DNA of 64,000 nt from contig NC_079505.1 in assembly GCF_030052815.1 (NCBI RefSeq), positions 11,529,650-11,593,649 on the forward strand, read 5' to 3'. The DNA comes from Hevea brasiliensis. Taxonomy: Eukaryota; Streptophyta; Magnoliopsida; Malpighiales; Euphorbiaceae. A program made the position numbers and the translations under genes. Under the pieces are notes generated by a model. That model ran no database searches. It saw only the letters and a list, made by a program, of their open reading frames with translations, and was not told the DNA's origin. Below are positions 46,200 through 58,652 of this stretch, in pieces. Every line of letters starts with the position of its first letter. Positions within the stretch are counted from its first letter, which is position 1.

Positions 46200-49170
46200 T
46201 TCAAAATAGAGAATCAAATAGTTAGTTTATGTAAAATAAAGGGATTAAATAAAAATTTTCCCTAAAAAGTTAACTTACAAATTAAAATTCAATTTCATAC
46301 AATTTAATTAATATTACTTTTAGTATCGAAAATTTTCGAAGCAAATAAATAAATCACATTTATAAATAATTATATAATATTTTTAATTATCTTTAAATTT
46401 TAATTATCATAATAAATTATTATTTTATATCACTAATAATCGTATCTTGATTTAACTTCAAAATTGTAATACTATTTTTATCATAAAAGTTTTTATTATA
46501 TGATTGTTTATTATTTTGAAAGCACTATTTGATTAATAGTTAAAAAATTATATTATTTTAATAATTTTTATAAATATCAATATTATCCTCGTTTTAACAA
46601 TTGCAACACTTAATTACATATCATTTATATAAATTTAAACAATTAAATTACTTTTAAACATATTTTAACTAAATATTTAAATTATTTAAAAATTATTATT
46701 AAGTAATCTTACAATACAATTAACTACTTATTTTTTTTAATTTAACTTATAAATTAAAAAATATATTTTAAATAAAAAATTAAAAATAAGTAGTAAAACC
46801 GAACATGTTCATAATTGACAATAGTGGCAATAATTAATGAGAACTTTTGGGCCCTAGCAGCCTCAAAATCCAATTTTCAAACACTGTCAAGCCCAGGGGC
46901 GAAGCTTGGGGCCGCAAAGGAAGTTTGGCCCTCAAAATGTGAAGTTTTGGCGTGTGGATAGCTTTTTTTCTTTCTTCTTCTTCTTCTTTTTTTTTTTTTC
47001 GCAAGTTTTAGAGATTTCCTTTTTCATCTTTCTCACACATATGATCACAGGGTGCAACTACTTGGCAATTACTTTCTTCACCTCACCAATGACTTACAGT
47101 AAATAAATATAAAAAAATTTGAATAAATTTTTACCTTTTATAATAATAAATTTTTAATTAATTTATAGTGTAATTAATTAAAATACCTATTTAATTCTTT
47201 TTATACATATATTAATAGCAGTTTCCATAACTATTTCATTAAAATTTATAATAAAAGTACTTTATTCAAAAAATAATTTAAATTTTATGAAATTTTTATA
47301 TTTTATCTTACAATTTTTGTAAATCAATATTTATTTTTGTAAATTACAAAAAATATATTAGATTAATAAGAAAATAATATTACTTTTAAAATATATAAAC
47401 ATAATATTTTTTTGTTATTAATATAATAAAAAAATTAAATTACTAATAATGAATTGAATTATTTAATTTTAATAATAATAAAATATATACATTATTATTA
47501 ATTAAAAATAATATTTTATTATATTATTTTTTAAAAATACTATATTAAAGTGTAACTTTTTTATTAATGTAATATATTTTTATAAAATAATTCTTTTGAA
47601 AAAAAAGTCATAACTTTACATAAATTTATAATATAAAATAAATATATTTCATAAAAATTAAAATTTTAAAATGTTGTTATTTTCTATTAATATAATAAAT
47701 ATTAAAAATACATAATATTTTTCAAAAGATAAATTTCATAATTTTCAATACTGTAACTTTTATTGGTTTTAATCATCTTTATTTGTATCTAAATTTTTGA
47801 TGCTATCATATTTGTAATTTATTTTTTAAATTTTGATTCTATATAGAAATATAGTTGAGAAATAATTTATGCATAAAAATATAGATATTTAATTAAAATT
47901 TAAAATAATTCTATTAAAAATTAATGATAATAAAATATAGATAATCAAAATATTAGTTATAATTACATTCAATATATAATTATAATTAAATAAAATGTTT
48001 AAAATTTAAGAAATATTAAATAAGAAATTTATAAAAAAATAATAATTAAAGAAATATTAATTAAATATATTTAAATAAATAAATTTTGAGAAATGATAAC
48101 TACAGACTTTGAAAGAAATAATAAAAAAGTACAAATAAAAAAATATTTAAGAGTATTTAGGTAAAATGAAAATATTTGATCAGAGAAGAGCGTGTGATGT
48201 GTATTAAATGTCTCTTATGACATATTATATATACACAAATAAATAAAAATCATTTAAATAAAAAAATTAATTTATAATTAAATATTATTTAATTAAATAA
48301 CGATAATAAAAGTATTCAAAATCAAATTTTATAATAATCAAATATTTCCTATTTATCAGGCCATTTCAATTAAATAGCTATAAGTTCGCCATAATAATAA
48401 TAATAATAATAATAAATATTGCAAAAGTAAAATAAAAGAATATTAAATTATTAACATAAAAAATAATATTATTATAAATAAGTCAAATCTATATATTTTA
48501 TTTTTATAATTTTTATGTAGACTACACATTTTTGTCTTTCAAATTTTTTAACATAGAATTCATAATAAAAATATTAATTAAAGATATGAAATAATTTATA
48601 GTTGATCAAATTATGTGATAGTTGATCATAAGATCATAAACTAATGGTCAATTTTCTTTAAACTAATAGCCATCAGTGATCTTTCATTAGTATTATTATT
48701 GAGGGTAGCATATAGCAAATAATATTTTTAAATAAATGAATTTATAAAAAAAAGTATAAATAATTGTTAAATGTTACATTTAATCATAAAAGGTCTTAAT
48801 TTTTAAAAATTAAAATTTAAAAATAATAATAATTTAAATTATAAATATTAAGGTAGTATTGTAAATAATAGTGATAATTAAAAGGAAGTAAAAAATTAAA
48901 TAATAATTAGTATTTATAAAATAATATAAATAATTTTTAAACATTATATTTAATTACAAAATATTTTAATTTTTAAAAATTAAATTTAAAAAAATAATAA
49001 TTTAAATTATAAATGTTAAGGTAGTATTATAAATAATAATAATAATTAAAAATGAATAAAAAAAATTAATATAAAAAAGAGTATGTACTAAAGGTGATGC
49101 GTGGTAAGTTTTTTAATAAAAATGTTACGTGACATCTCCTTGAAAATACCACTATACTTTATATATATGT
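46200..49170. other. AT-rich insertion-like stretch within the repeat region, no gene seen
   Basis: Very AT-rich DNA without the repeat modules found on both sides. The only GC-richer part is 46845-46965 (GGGGCGAAGCTTGGGGCCGC), followed by a poly-pyrimidine tract at 46965-47000. A (TAA)n tract is at 48390-48415. It may be a decayed transposon, but no termini or coding sequence were found. Confidence 0.5.
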
Positions 49171-52100
49171 ATAGATTTTGTTTCACCTAGTCAAGTCTCC
49201 TCCCTCTTTCCTCTCCTTTTCTAGCCTTTCTCATACGGCAAAATAAATGACCAATGTGAAAATTCGATTATCATCAACGTTACACATATTTCATGTAAAC
49301 TAATAATAATGCAATTATAATGAATCAAATTTAATTTAATATAACACATTTTTTCAAAATTCACAATTACTGAGTATGCAGAATCACAAACCCTTAAAAT
49401 AAAGTGTTATCTTCGTGTTTGAGGCTTGAGATTACGATTGAAAGATTAAAAATGTATTTTTATAAAATATTCTTTTTAATATTGTTGAAAAAATGGTTTA
49501 ATTATTTTAGAATTTTATAATTACAATATATTAAATTTAATTAATTTCAAATCAAATTTTAATATTCATTATATGTATTAAATTCATGTTCTCAACAATA
49601 ATCTAAATACCATGTTAAATAAATTTTTATGCATTTGATACGTGTTGAAAATATTTTCACACGCCAAAATTTTTTAAAATTATTTAATTTTGACAAACGT
49701 CTTCTTTATTTTTATTTTTTTATAATATTTATTATTTCTCTTGAATTAATTAACGAAACAATATCCTAACACTTTAAGCTTTTTATGAACCCGGGTTGTA
49801 TAATAATTTGAGTTGAGCTTGGTAGCTTGATCAAGTAAATGTTCCAACACTCATCATGTCTTCAAGTACTTGCTTTAATATAGTCAAGTCTTGTGTGGCC
49901 TGCCCATAAACAATTTTTCTTGCGTTCTTAATGAGGCAGAATAAATGACTTTATTGTTCATGGAAAATGATGCTGTTTTGAGTGGGAATATCATATAATA
50001 GGATTGAATTGTTGAGCTAATAACTCGATCTTAAGCACGCACTTGTTAGTTTGAAACCGGTTGGTTTGATTAAGAATTAAACAAAAATAAACAATTAATT
50101 GAACCTTTTGTCGAGTAAGAAAATCAAGCATTTTTAATATATTAATATATTTTATTTATATTATATATATATATTTTTTATATTATTTATTATTTATTAA
50201 TTTATTTATTAATTTATAATAAAATTATTTATTAATTTATATTTCTATTTATTATTAATTTAATTTATTTCTATTTTAATTTAATTTATTTCTATGTATT
50301 ATTAATTTTATTATTATTTTATATTAAAATTATGCAAAAATATAAAATGTGAAATACGTTGAAGTTATGAAAGGAATCAAACCAAATCAAATCAATTATT
50401 TCAGTTTAATTTTTCAATTTTAACCTTCTCTTTTCACTTACCTACATTTTCTTTCACTTTTTTGGATATTCCCTCAAACCAACTAACCCCAGGCTAAAAT
50501 AAAAAACCTTCCATGCATATTCTTTCCCATGAACAGGAAAAATTATAGTGCATATCTGGAGCACTAAAAAGTAGCATTATTTTGTCCATATATTTTTAAT
50601 TTTTTTTTTTAAAAAATAAAACTCATATATTTATAAAAAGAAAGCATGTGGATTTAGAGCAATGTCCAGATAGAGCACTGTCCACAACGACTTAGGTAAC
50701 TTTCTTTTAAACTGACAGTTAATGCTTCTATGTCCGTATCTACTTTATTTGTGATTTCCATTCCATCCCTTTAGAATGTGTTTGGATTGAAGGGAGATGA
50801 GAGAGGAAACTTTGAGAGGAAAATAGTTTTATTATCCATTCAGTTTATGTTTGTTAAGAAGAAAATAGATAAAAAAGAAAATCTTGAAAGGAAAATAAAT
50901 GTTAGAATCCACTTCCATTTTTTTTCAAATTGAAAGAAAGTGGGAGAAAATATTTAAAATTACAAAATTATCTCTGAATTTTGTAGAATGTTTTTGAATA
51001 TTTAAGGATAAAATTATAATTTTATTAAGTGTTTTAAAAAATAACTTTCCTTTCTTTCTATATCCAAATATAAAAAGAAAAAAATATATATATATATGTT
51101 TTTCCTCTAAATCATTGAATTTTTTTATCTTCCTCTAATTATTTTTTTTCCTTCCATCCAAACAGTCTTAATTTCTTGTCATATTAAAATAAAAAACTAC
51201 TATTTAATCTCTATTTTAATAAAATTAACTATTTAATCCTCTTATTTTAAAAAATATATTAGTCATTATATTTTTTTTCGTCTACTCTTTAGTCTTTCAA
51301 TTTAATTTAAAGAAAATTTTTTGTTTGTCTATATATTTAAAAGAAAAATAAATTACCATTAGGATAATTAAATAGTTAAAGACTTAGAAAATAATAAAAA
51401 AATATATATATATAATTATATTTTTTAAATTATAGAAATTGAATGACGTAATAGCTTAACATCTTTAGGCTTTTTATAGGCTTCATCAACTACTTTTTCT
51501 TTTTTTGTTTATTAGTCAAAAATATTATTATAGTGATAAAAAAGAAACAGAGGGTGCAAAACCACCAATTTTTCATCACCACTCGTCATACGATGAAATT
51601 GGAGTAAATAGTGCTATCATATGAAATGGTTTTATTCTAACCAATGATCATGGCAATCACATTATAGTCAATGGTTAAAGTGCATACATTTACACAAGAT
51701 AATTATTTTGAAAATTGGGCCATATTATTCTATTGAAATGATATTGTTTCACCAAGTTGAGTCTCCTCTCTCTCTCTCTTCCCTTCTTCTCCTTTATATG
51801 GACTTTTGAGTAAAATAGCATAGCAAGATTGGCAAGTCCTGGGAATTTGTTTGCTTTAATCCACAACACTTTTTCTAGCCTTTCTTATATTGCAAAATAA
51901 AAGACCAATGTAAAAAAGCGATTATCACCAATGTTATGCATATTTCACATAAACCAATGGTAACACAATTATAATGAATCAAATTTAATTTGATATAATA
52001 TATTTTTTTATAATCTATAATTATTGGGGACGTAAAATCACAAACACTTAAAATAAAGTGTTATTTTTGTGTTTGAGGTTTGAGATTATGATGGAAAGGT

Positions 52101-53907
52101 TAAAAATGTATTTTTATAAAATATTATTTTTAATATTGTTAAAAAATGGTTTAATTATTTTAGAATATTATAATTAAAATATATTGAATTTAATTAATTT
52201 CAAATCAATTTTTAATATTCATTATATATTGAATTCATGTTCTCAACAATAATCTAAATACCATGTTAAATAAAAAACCTTCCATGCATATTCTTTTCCA
52301 CGAACAGAAAAAATTATAGTACATATCAGGAGTACTAAAAAGTAGTATTAATTTATCCACATATTTTTAATTTTTTTAAAAGAAAATAAGACTCATATAT
52401 TTATAAAAAGAAAATAAATGTTAGAATCCACTTCCATTTTCTTTTCAAATTGAAAGAAAGTGGGAGAAAATGTTTAAAATTACAAAATTATCTCTGAATT
52501 TTGTAGAATATTTTTGAATATTTAAGGAAAAAATTATAATTTTATTAATTATTTTAAAAAATAACTTTCTTTTCAATATTTTCCTTCCTATATCTAAATA
52601 TATATATATATATATATATATTCTCTTAATCATTGTATTCTTTTATCTTCCTCTAATTATTTTCTTTCCTCCTATCTAGACGGTCTTAATTTCTTTCCAT
52701 ATTAAAATAAGGAAAACTACTATTTAATCTTTATTTTAATAAAATTAACTATTTAATCCTTTTATTTTTAAAAATATATTACTCATTGTATTTTTTTTTG
52801 TTTACTTTTTAGTCTTTCAGTTTAGTTTAAATAAAATTTTTGGTTTGTCAATATATTTAAAAGAGAAATAAATTACCATTACAAGAATTAAATAGTTAAA
52901 GATTTAGAAAAAAAAAATGATATATAATTATATTTTTCAAATTACAGAAATTGAATGAACAATAGCCTAACATCTTTGGATTTTTTATAGACCCAAGTTG
53001 TGTAATAATTTCAGTTGAGCTTCCTAGCTTTATCAACTGCATTTTTTTTTTTCTTAATCAACCATCAATTTTTCATTACCAGTAGAAGTTAGTTGTGCCA
53101 CTCATCATATGTTAAAATGGGAGAAAATATTGCAATCATGTATAATAGTTTTATTAGAACCGCTAATCATGATAATCACACTATAATTAAAGATTAAAAT
53201 ACAATTATTGCACATAAAATAATTAAATTAGATAATTATTCTGAAAACAGGGCCATATTTTCTATTGAAACAATTTTGTTTTGCCAAGTCAAGTCTCCTC
53301 TCTCTTTCCTTCTCCTTTTTATGGGCTTTTGAGTAAAATAGCATAGGAAATTTGGCAAGTCATTGGATTTCATTTGCATTAATCCATAGCACTTTTTCTA
53401 GCCTTTCTTATGCAGCAAAATCCAAGACCAATGTAAAAAGGTGATTATCACCAATGTTATGCATATTTCATGTAATCTAATAATAACGCAATTATAATGA
53501 ATGAAATTTAATTTAATATAATATATTTTTTTCAAAATCTACAAATTACTAGGACGTAGAATCACAAACACCTAAAATAAAGTGTTTTCTCTATATTTCA
53601 AGCTTGAGATTATGCTGGAAGTGTTTTTTAGAAGACATAATTTTAAATATTATTGAAAAGTTTGTTTAATAATTATTTTAGAATTTTAAAATATATTAAA
53701 TTTAATTTCAAATCAATTTTTATTATTCATTATAATTAATTTATTTAATGAATTGCTTTTAACAATATTAAATAAATTTTTATGCGTTTGATACGTGTTG
53801 AACATATTTTCATACACGTCAAAATTTTTTAAAATTATTTAATTTTGACGACATGGTTGGAGCACGACTTCTTCTTTTTTTTGTTTATTTTTATTTTTAT
53901 TTTCCTT

Positions 53908-53910
<3 letters not shown>

Positions 53911-53965
<55 letters not shown>
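53911..53965. repeat. Long AT microsatellite, about 27 units
   Basis: Uninterrupted AT dinucleotides, the longest simple repeat in the window. It occupies the same place in the unit as the tract at 42178. Confidence 0.95.
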
Positions 53966-53971
<6 letters not shown>

Positions 53972-55399
53972 ATGATTTGTTATTATGTAGTTATTATTAT
54001 TCCTAAAAATATAATTTTAAAATTTGAAATAATTAATTTATATTTTTTATACATTGGAAAGTAATAATAATTAATTTGATATTATTTCATTATTATTATT
54101 ATTTTACTTAAAACACTTTTTCTTGCCTCTCTTTGTAAGGCATAATGGAATACTTTGCTGTTCATGGAAAATGATACCATTTTGATGATGAATGGCTAAG
54201 GTAATACATACTGAATCATTGGACTAGTAGATCGATAGTTGCGCACTTGCTTGTTAATTTGAAATCGATTGGTTCAATTTGGAATCAAACAAAAATAATC
54301 AATTAATTGAAATAAAGAAAAAAAAAAAGAAAACTCAAACATTCGGAGATAATGAAAGAAATTGAATCGAATCAATTCTATTATTTCAGTTTAGTTTTTC
54401 AATTTTGACCTTTTCTTTTTTACTTTCCTATATTTGTCTCACTTTTTTGAATATTCTCTCAAAGTAACTAATCACATGCCAAATAGAAAACCTTCCACAC
54501 ATATTTTTTCTCACGAACAGTAATTTTATCTTGACCATATATTTTTAATTTTACTTGTAAAGAGAAGTGAGACACACATATTTATAAAGGGAAAGTATGT
54601 ATTTATGAAAATTAAATGCTCACAAAGATTTAGGATTTGATTAACACAAGGGTAGGTTGAAATATTTACAACACTGATAATTAGTACAAAGCATTGGACC
54701 TCGTGATTCGCGCTCAATTATTTCATATCTTATAAATCAATGCTCAGTTATTTCAAATCTCTGTAAGGGTCCATAAGTTGATAAATAGTCGTTGACTTGC
54801 AAGTCTTGATTTGAAATGGAACCACCATTTTATAATTATGCATATATACTCAACATTTTAAAATCACAAAATTATCTCTATATTTTATAAATTATTTTTG
54901 AATATTTAAAGATATATTATAATTTTCTCATTTTAAAAAATAAATTTTCTTTCAAAATTATATATACATATTCCTTAATCATTGTATTCTTTTATCTTCC
55001 TTCAATTATTTTCTTCCTCCCATCTAAATATAGTATTAATTTATTTCTATATTAAAATAAAAAAAATTAATATTTAATCTCTTTATTTTAATATAATTAA
55101 TTATTTAATTCTTTTATTTTAAAAAATATATTACTCGTTCTACTTTGTTCTATCTACTCTTTAATCATCTTTCCGTTTAGTTGAAATCAAGTTTTCTGTT
55201 TGTAAATGCTCTGTTGCCCTTTAGTAGCTCATAAGCATTTTGCAGACAATTAGTTTGGAATTTTTTTTTTTTTTGGAATTTTCCATTTGGGGATTATGAA
55301 TAATAAGTGGCTGAATTGCGTAGATTTTTTATAAGCTAATTTTTATTAAATTTAGCTAAATTACATAGAAGGCGTATGCCAAGAATTCCTTTTACTATT

Positions 55400-55870
55400 T
55401 GCTGAATTTCTCAAATTTGGTGTGGAATGGAGCTTGATTTTCTTAATGGGTGAGGGGAATTCGAGAATACCCACCACAAGAAGTAAATGGGCAGAACAGG
55501 GAAAAATTATTAAATACAATTATTGTATATTGAAACGATTTTATTTTTTATTATCGATCATGGTAGATTCTATATTGTTTAAAGTGCATGTGTTATATAT
55601 ACAATGATTATTTCGAATATATTTGTTTTTGTTCTAACTTATTAAAATTTCCCTTCAAGAAGGAATCAAAATTTAAGTTTGAATATTGCTAAATGAGTGT
55701 GTGTGTGTATATATATATAAAAGTTTTGTAGAATTTGATTTTGAAAGAAAACTGAAAGTGACTCCTTCCTCTCATTCAAGAAATGAGCAGTATACAATTG
55801 TATACAAAGTTACCAATGTCTGTTACAACTCATCTAACTAACTGACAAAAACAAGTAATAAATTTTATGC
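55400..55870. pseudogene. Remnant of F-box 3' end and LRR 3' flank
   Basis: 55405-55440 (CTGAATTTCTCAAATTTGGT and onward) resembles 23590-23630 in the F-box pseudogene. 55625-55665 (TTGTTCTAACTTATTAAAAT) resembles 23715-23760. 55735-55860, with CTCATTCAAGAAATGAGCAG and ACTCATCTAACTAACTGACA, matches the LRR 3' flank at 30280-30385. The coding part between them is gone. This is a third, nearly erased copy of the duplicated block. Confidence 0.6.
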
Positions 55871-56191
55871 AAATTTTAACCAATCCAATTCCAGGCAAGC
55901 TATAACCAACAATTCGAGAATTAGTTCCAATAATATTGAAGAGTTAATATTATTCTTATTGCTAATTAGTAATGAGTCTAGTAAGTCACACACATACGAG
56001 TAATATGATCAAAGTATAATTAATTTGATTAATTAATTAAATAGTTTAATTAATTAAATTAACAAATTTAGTTTGTAATTAGATTGTAAAGTTCCTAATA
56101 TAGCTTGAAACTAAATTTATCAATAGAAATATTCAAGTTAATATTTAAAGTGTTTAAATATAAATTTAATTAATTAAGCATAAGGAAGGAA

Positions 56192-56450
56192 CACCACAAA
56201 AAAAAACAGTTGTTTCAGAGACGGAATTTGTGACGGAAATAAGTCCGTCAGAAAGAATTTCTTTTAGCGACATATTTTCAACGGATTAATAACGGGTATC
56301 AATTTAAGGGAATAGTGACGGATATTAAACTAATTAGCGACGGGTTATTAACAAAATTTGTGACGGACAATAGTTCCTTCAGAAATCCGTCATAAAGTTT
56401 AGATTTTAAGATTTAAAACCCTAATGTCGACAGCCGTATTTTATCTCCTC
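56192..56450. mobile_element. CACTA (En/Spm)-like transposon terminus
   Basis: Starts CACCACAAAAAAAAAC, close to the plant consensus CACTACAAGAAAA. It is followed by many short subterminal repeats of GTGACGGA, GCGACGGG and ACGGATT in both orientations (56220-56400), a hallmark of CACTA ends. The matching right end was not found, so only a fragment or a diverged element is supported. Confidence 0.6.
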
Positions 56451-58500
56451 TCTTTCAAAACGGCTCTTCCTCTTTTCTCTCTTTTTCGACAGTGGGGAAT
56501 TGCTCCGTCTTTCCGTTTGTGACAATCCACCACCGTAAGTAATTTGGTTTCAGCGCTCTCGACAGTAATTTGTTCTTCTCAATTTCCTGCATCTGGTTTC
56601 AGCGCTCAATAGGTAAGTAATTTGATTTTATTTTTTTATTTGATTTTAGTTTTAGATTTCTAATCGAATTTCTTGCGTTCTCTTTCTTTTCTTAATTTAC
56701 TTTGTATAGAAAATTCAAGTCTGGTATTGTATTCGTGTAGTTTTTTAGATATGAGCTTCGCATTTTTTAATTTTTCTGACACAATGATAAAATGGTCAAA
56801 TACAGATGATTATTAAATAATTGAGGGATTAACGTAAAGGGACAAGAGGGTATCCATATGAGAAGATGTTAATTTAGAGCTACGGGATCAAGATTCAAAA
56901 GTATTGACTTGTATTTGAACTATAGGGGAGAAGAATTAGTCTGTGTTAAAAAAGATGCAAATGACAAGAGAGAACATTAATATAATTCGGAACATGGCAT
57001 GTGTGAATGAGCAAATGGACAACCATGTGATGATGGTTTGGATTGAAGTGGACAAGTGCTGGGGTTATTTTTATGATTTTGACAACTCCAAGGTTGAAAA
57101 ATTATTTCTAATTTCATTTTATATTTGATTTTAATGAGTTTGATGAGATGGTTTATGCTTATTATGTCATTAAATAGTCATTAAGAATATAATCAGAAAT
57201 AATTCAAGACTGCATTATTTGCTTAAGAAAATGCAATATCTATCATAGAAAAGTAAAGTATTTACAAAAATTGTATTTAGATACATAGAATTAAAACTAT
57301 TTATAAATGAATCCCTATAAAATTAGAATATTTATAATGAAAAAAGAGGAAAAATTACAAGGAGCAGACAGAGAATGAAAAGTTGGTCCAAACTAATTAC
57401 AAATCAATTGTTGAGTTGTAATCTGGAATTTCCTTTGTTGTTGTTTCATTGAATGTGTAAAGGAATTTTTTTTAGTTGTCTCTGCCCCTCTGGCATACAT
57501 GTGCACACTTACATCTCTTTTTCTAGCTGATAAATAAGATTTATTTTACTTGCATTTTAATATCTGATGATGTAAGGACAGCCTGATTGATGCATGTCCA
57601 TGGGTTGGATTCACCTAAGTTCTATTCCTTTATTTTTTTTTCTTTATTTCTTTCATTTTTGTGAAAGCATTGAAAAAAAAAGTTGCTGTCCACATCAGTA
57701 TTAGGTAAAATTCCGAAAAAGACTTAAGCAATTCTTTTAACACTAATGTATTTGATAAAAAATTAAAAAAAATTAAGTATTAAAAGTTATCATTTAAAAG
57801 TTTTAATTAAGTTCAGTATGTTTTTGTTAAATGGTATTAGATTAATCTTTATTTTGGTATGAATCAAACTTTTTTTTTTTTTTAATATTGAGCTGTCTAT
57901 AAATTTAGTTTCTATAAATTTTATGCTCTAAATGTTTATGCTTGGACACGAAAAGATGTGTATTACCTATTGATCAGATATTAGATAAAAGTATTAAATA
58001 TTTAATGGCTCAACATACCCATACGCATTACCAAATCACACCTTTCTTTTTCTTTCTTTCTTTCTTTTTTTTTTCTTTCTTTCTTTCGTGGAGACTGGAA
58101 ATAAAGAGAAAATTATATAAGAAGTTTATGTAATTATATAAGAAGATACAATGAGTCTTAAAGAAAAAACTTTCTATTTAATTTTTATTTTCCTTTAAAA
58201 ATAAAAAGAATTGTGGGCTTTTATTTATTTTATCAAAATACCATACTATGCCTTATTAGCCTTAGAAAGCCCAATTAGATCCAATTAGGTTTTTTAATAA
58301 AACAAATTCTTAAAATTAAATTAAAAAATGAATTTTATTTAAATTTAATTAAACATTTTTTACTCTTGAAAATTATTTTCTCCAAGAAATATACTATGCA
58401 TATGATTATTCATTTTCAATGTCTTTAAATATATCTCACAATCATACAAATTTTTCATCATTGAGTTCTTCACAACCTCAATACACATACTCATAGGGTA
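56451..58500. other. No recognised gene; possible captured or internal CACTA sequence
   Basis: 56430-56620 resembles a plant 5' leader (CT-rich, AAAACCCTAATG). A 61-codon ATG frame at 56943-57128 has no family resemblance I can name. A TTTC tetranucleotide run is at about 58043-58088. Nothing else is supported. Confidence 0.4.
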
Positions 58501-58510
58501 CAAAAATAGG

Positions 58511-58652
58511 GGTCCACAAATAAGATGCAATGATGGACTTATCCGAAGATGCATTCCAGGGGAAGAAGTTGAAAGTATACTTCAGTATTGCCATTCCTCG
58601 CCTTGCAGAGGACACTGCAGCACTTCAAAAATAATGCAATCAAGTTTCTAAA
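58511..58652 (+). pseudogene. Ty3-gypsy integrase zinc-finger scrap
   Basis: One frame reads CNDGLIRRCIPGEEVESILQ then YCHSSPCRGHCSTSKIMQ, ending in TAA. It parallels CCDGLIRRCIPDEETQSIMH and CHASDYGGHFGISKTASKI in element 1 (about 245-365), with the zinc-binding histidines kept. No other part of the element is visible nearby. Confidence 0.75.

Larger units (their letters stand above)
37396..55200. repeat. About six degenerate repeat units derived from the LRR 5' flank
   Basis: Recurrent modules, always in the same orientation: TATA/leader module GTTGAGCTTCCTAGCTT (37500, 40135, 43455, 49815, 53015); AAGTCAAGTCTCCTCCCT followed by CACTTTTTCTAGCCTTTCTT (37555, 39500, 41550, 49190, 51755, 53285); GACTTTATTGTTCATGGAAA (40370, 43700, 44590, 49945, with variants at 42250 and 54145); CTAATATTTTACTGATTC (38230, 44260, 45080); and AATTATTTTCTTTCC (38865, 40945, 45850, 52660, 55005). 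Module order is kept from unit to unit, but unit lengths vary through insertions and deletions. The first unit is the real promoter of LRR copy 2. No supported gene lies inside. Confidence 0.8.

Noticed and set aside
46845..47000. GC-rich island GGGGCGAAGCTTGGGGCCGC and pyrimidine tract as a promoter or gene start
   Set aside because: The downstream 66-codon frame is low complexity (poly-Phe) and has no homologue I can name. More likely part of a decayed transposon.
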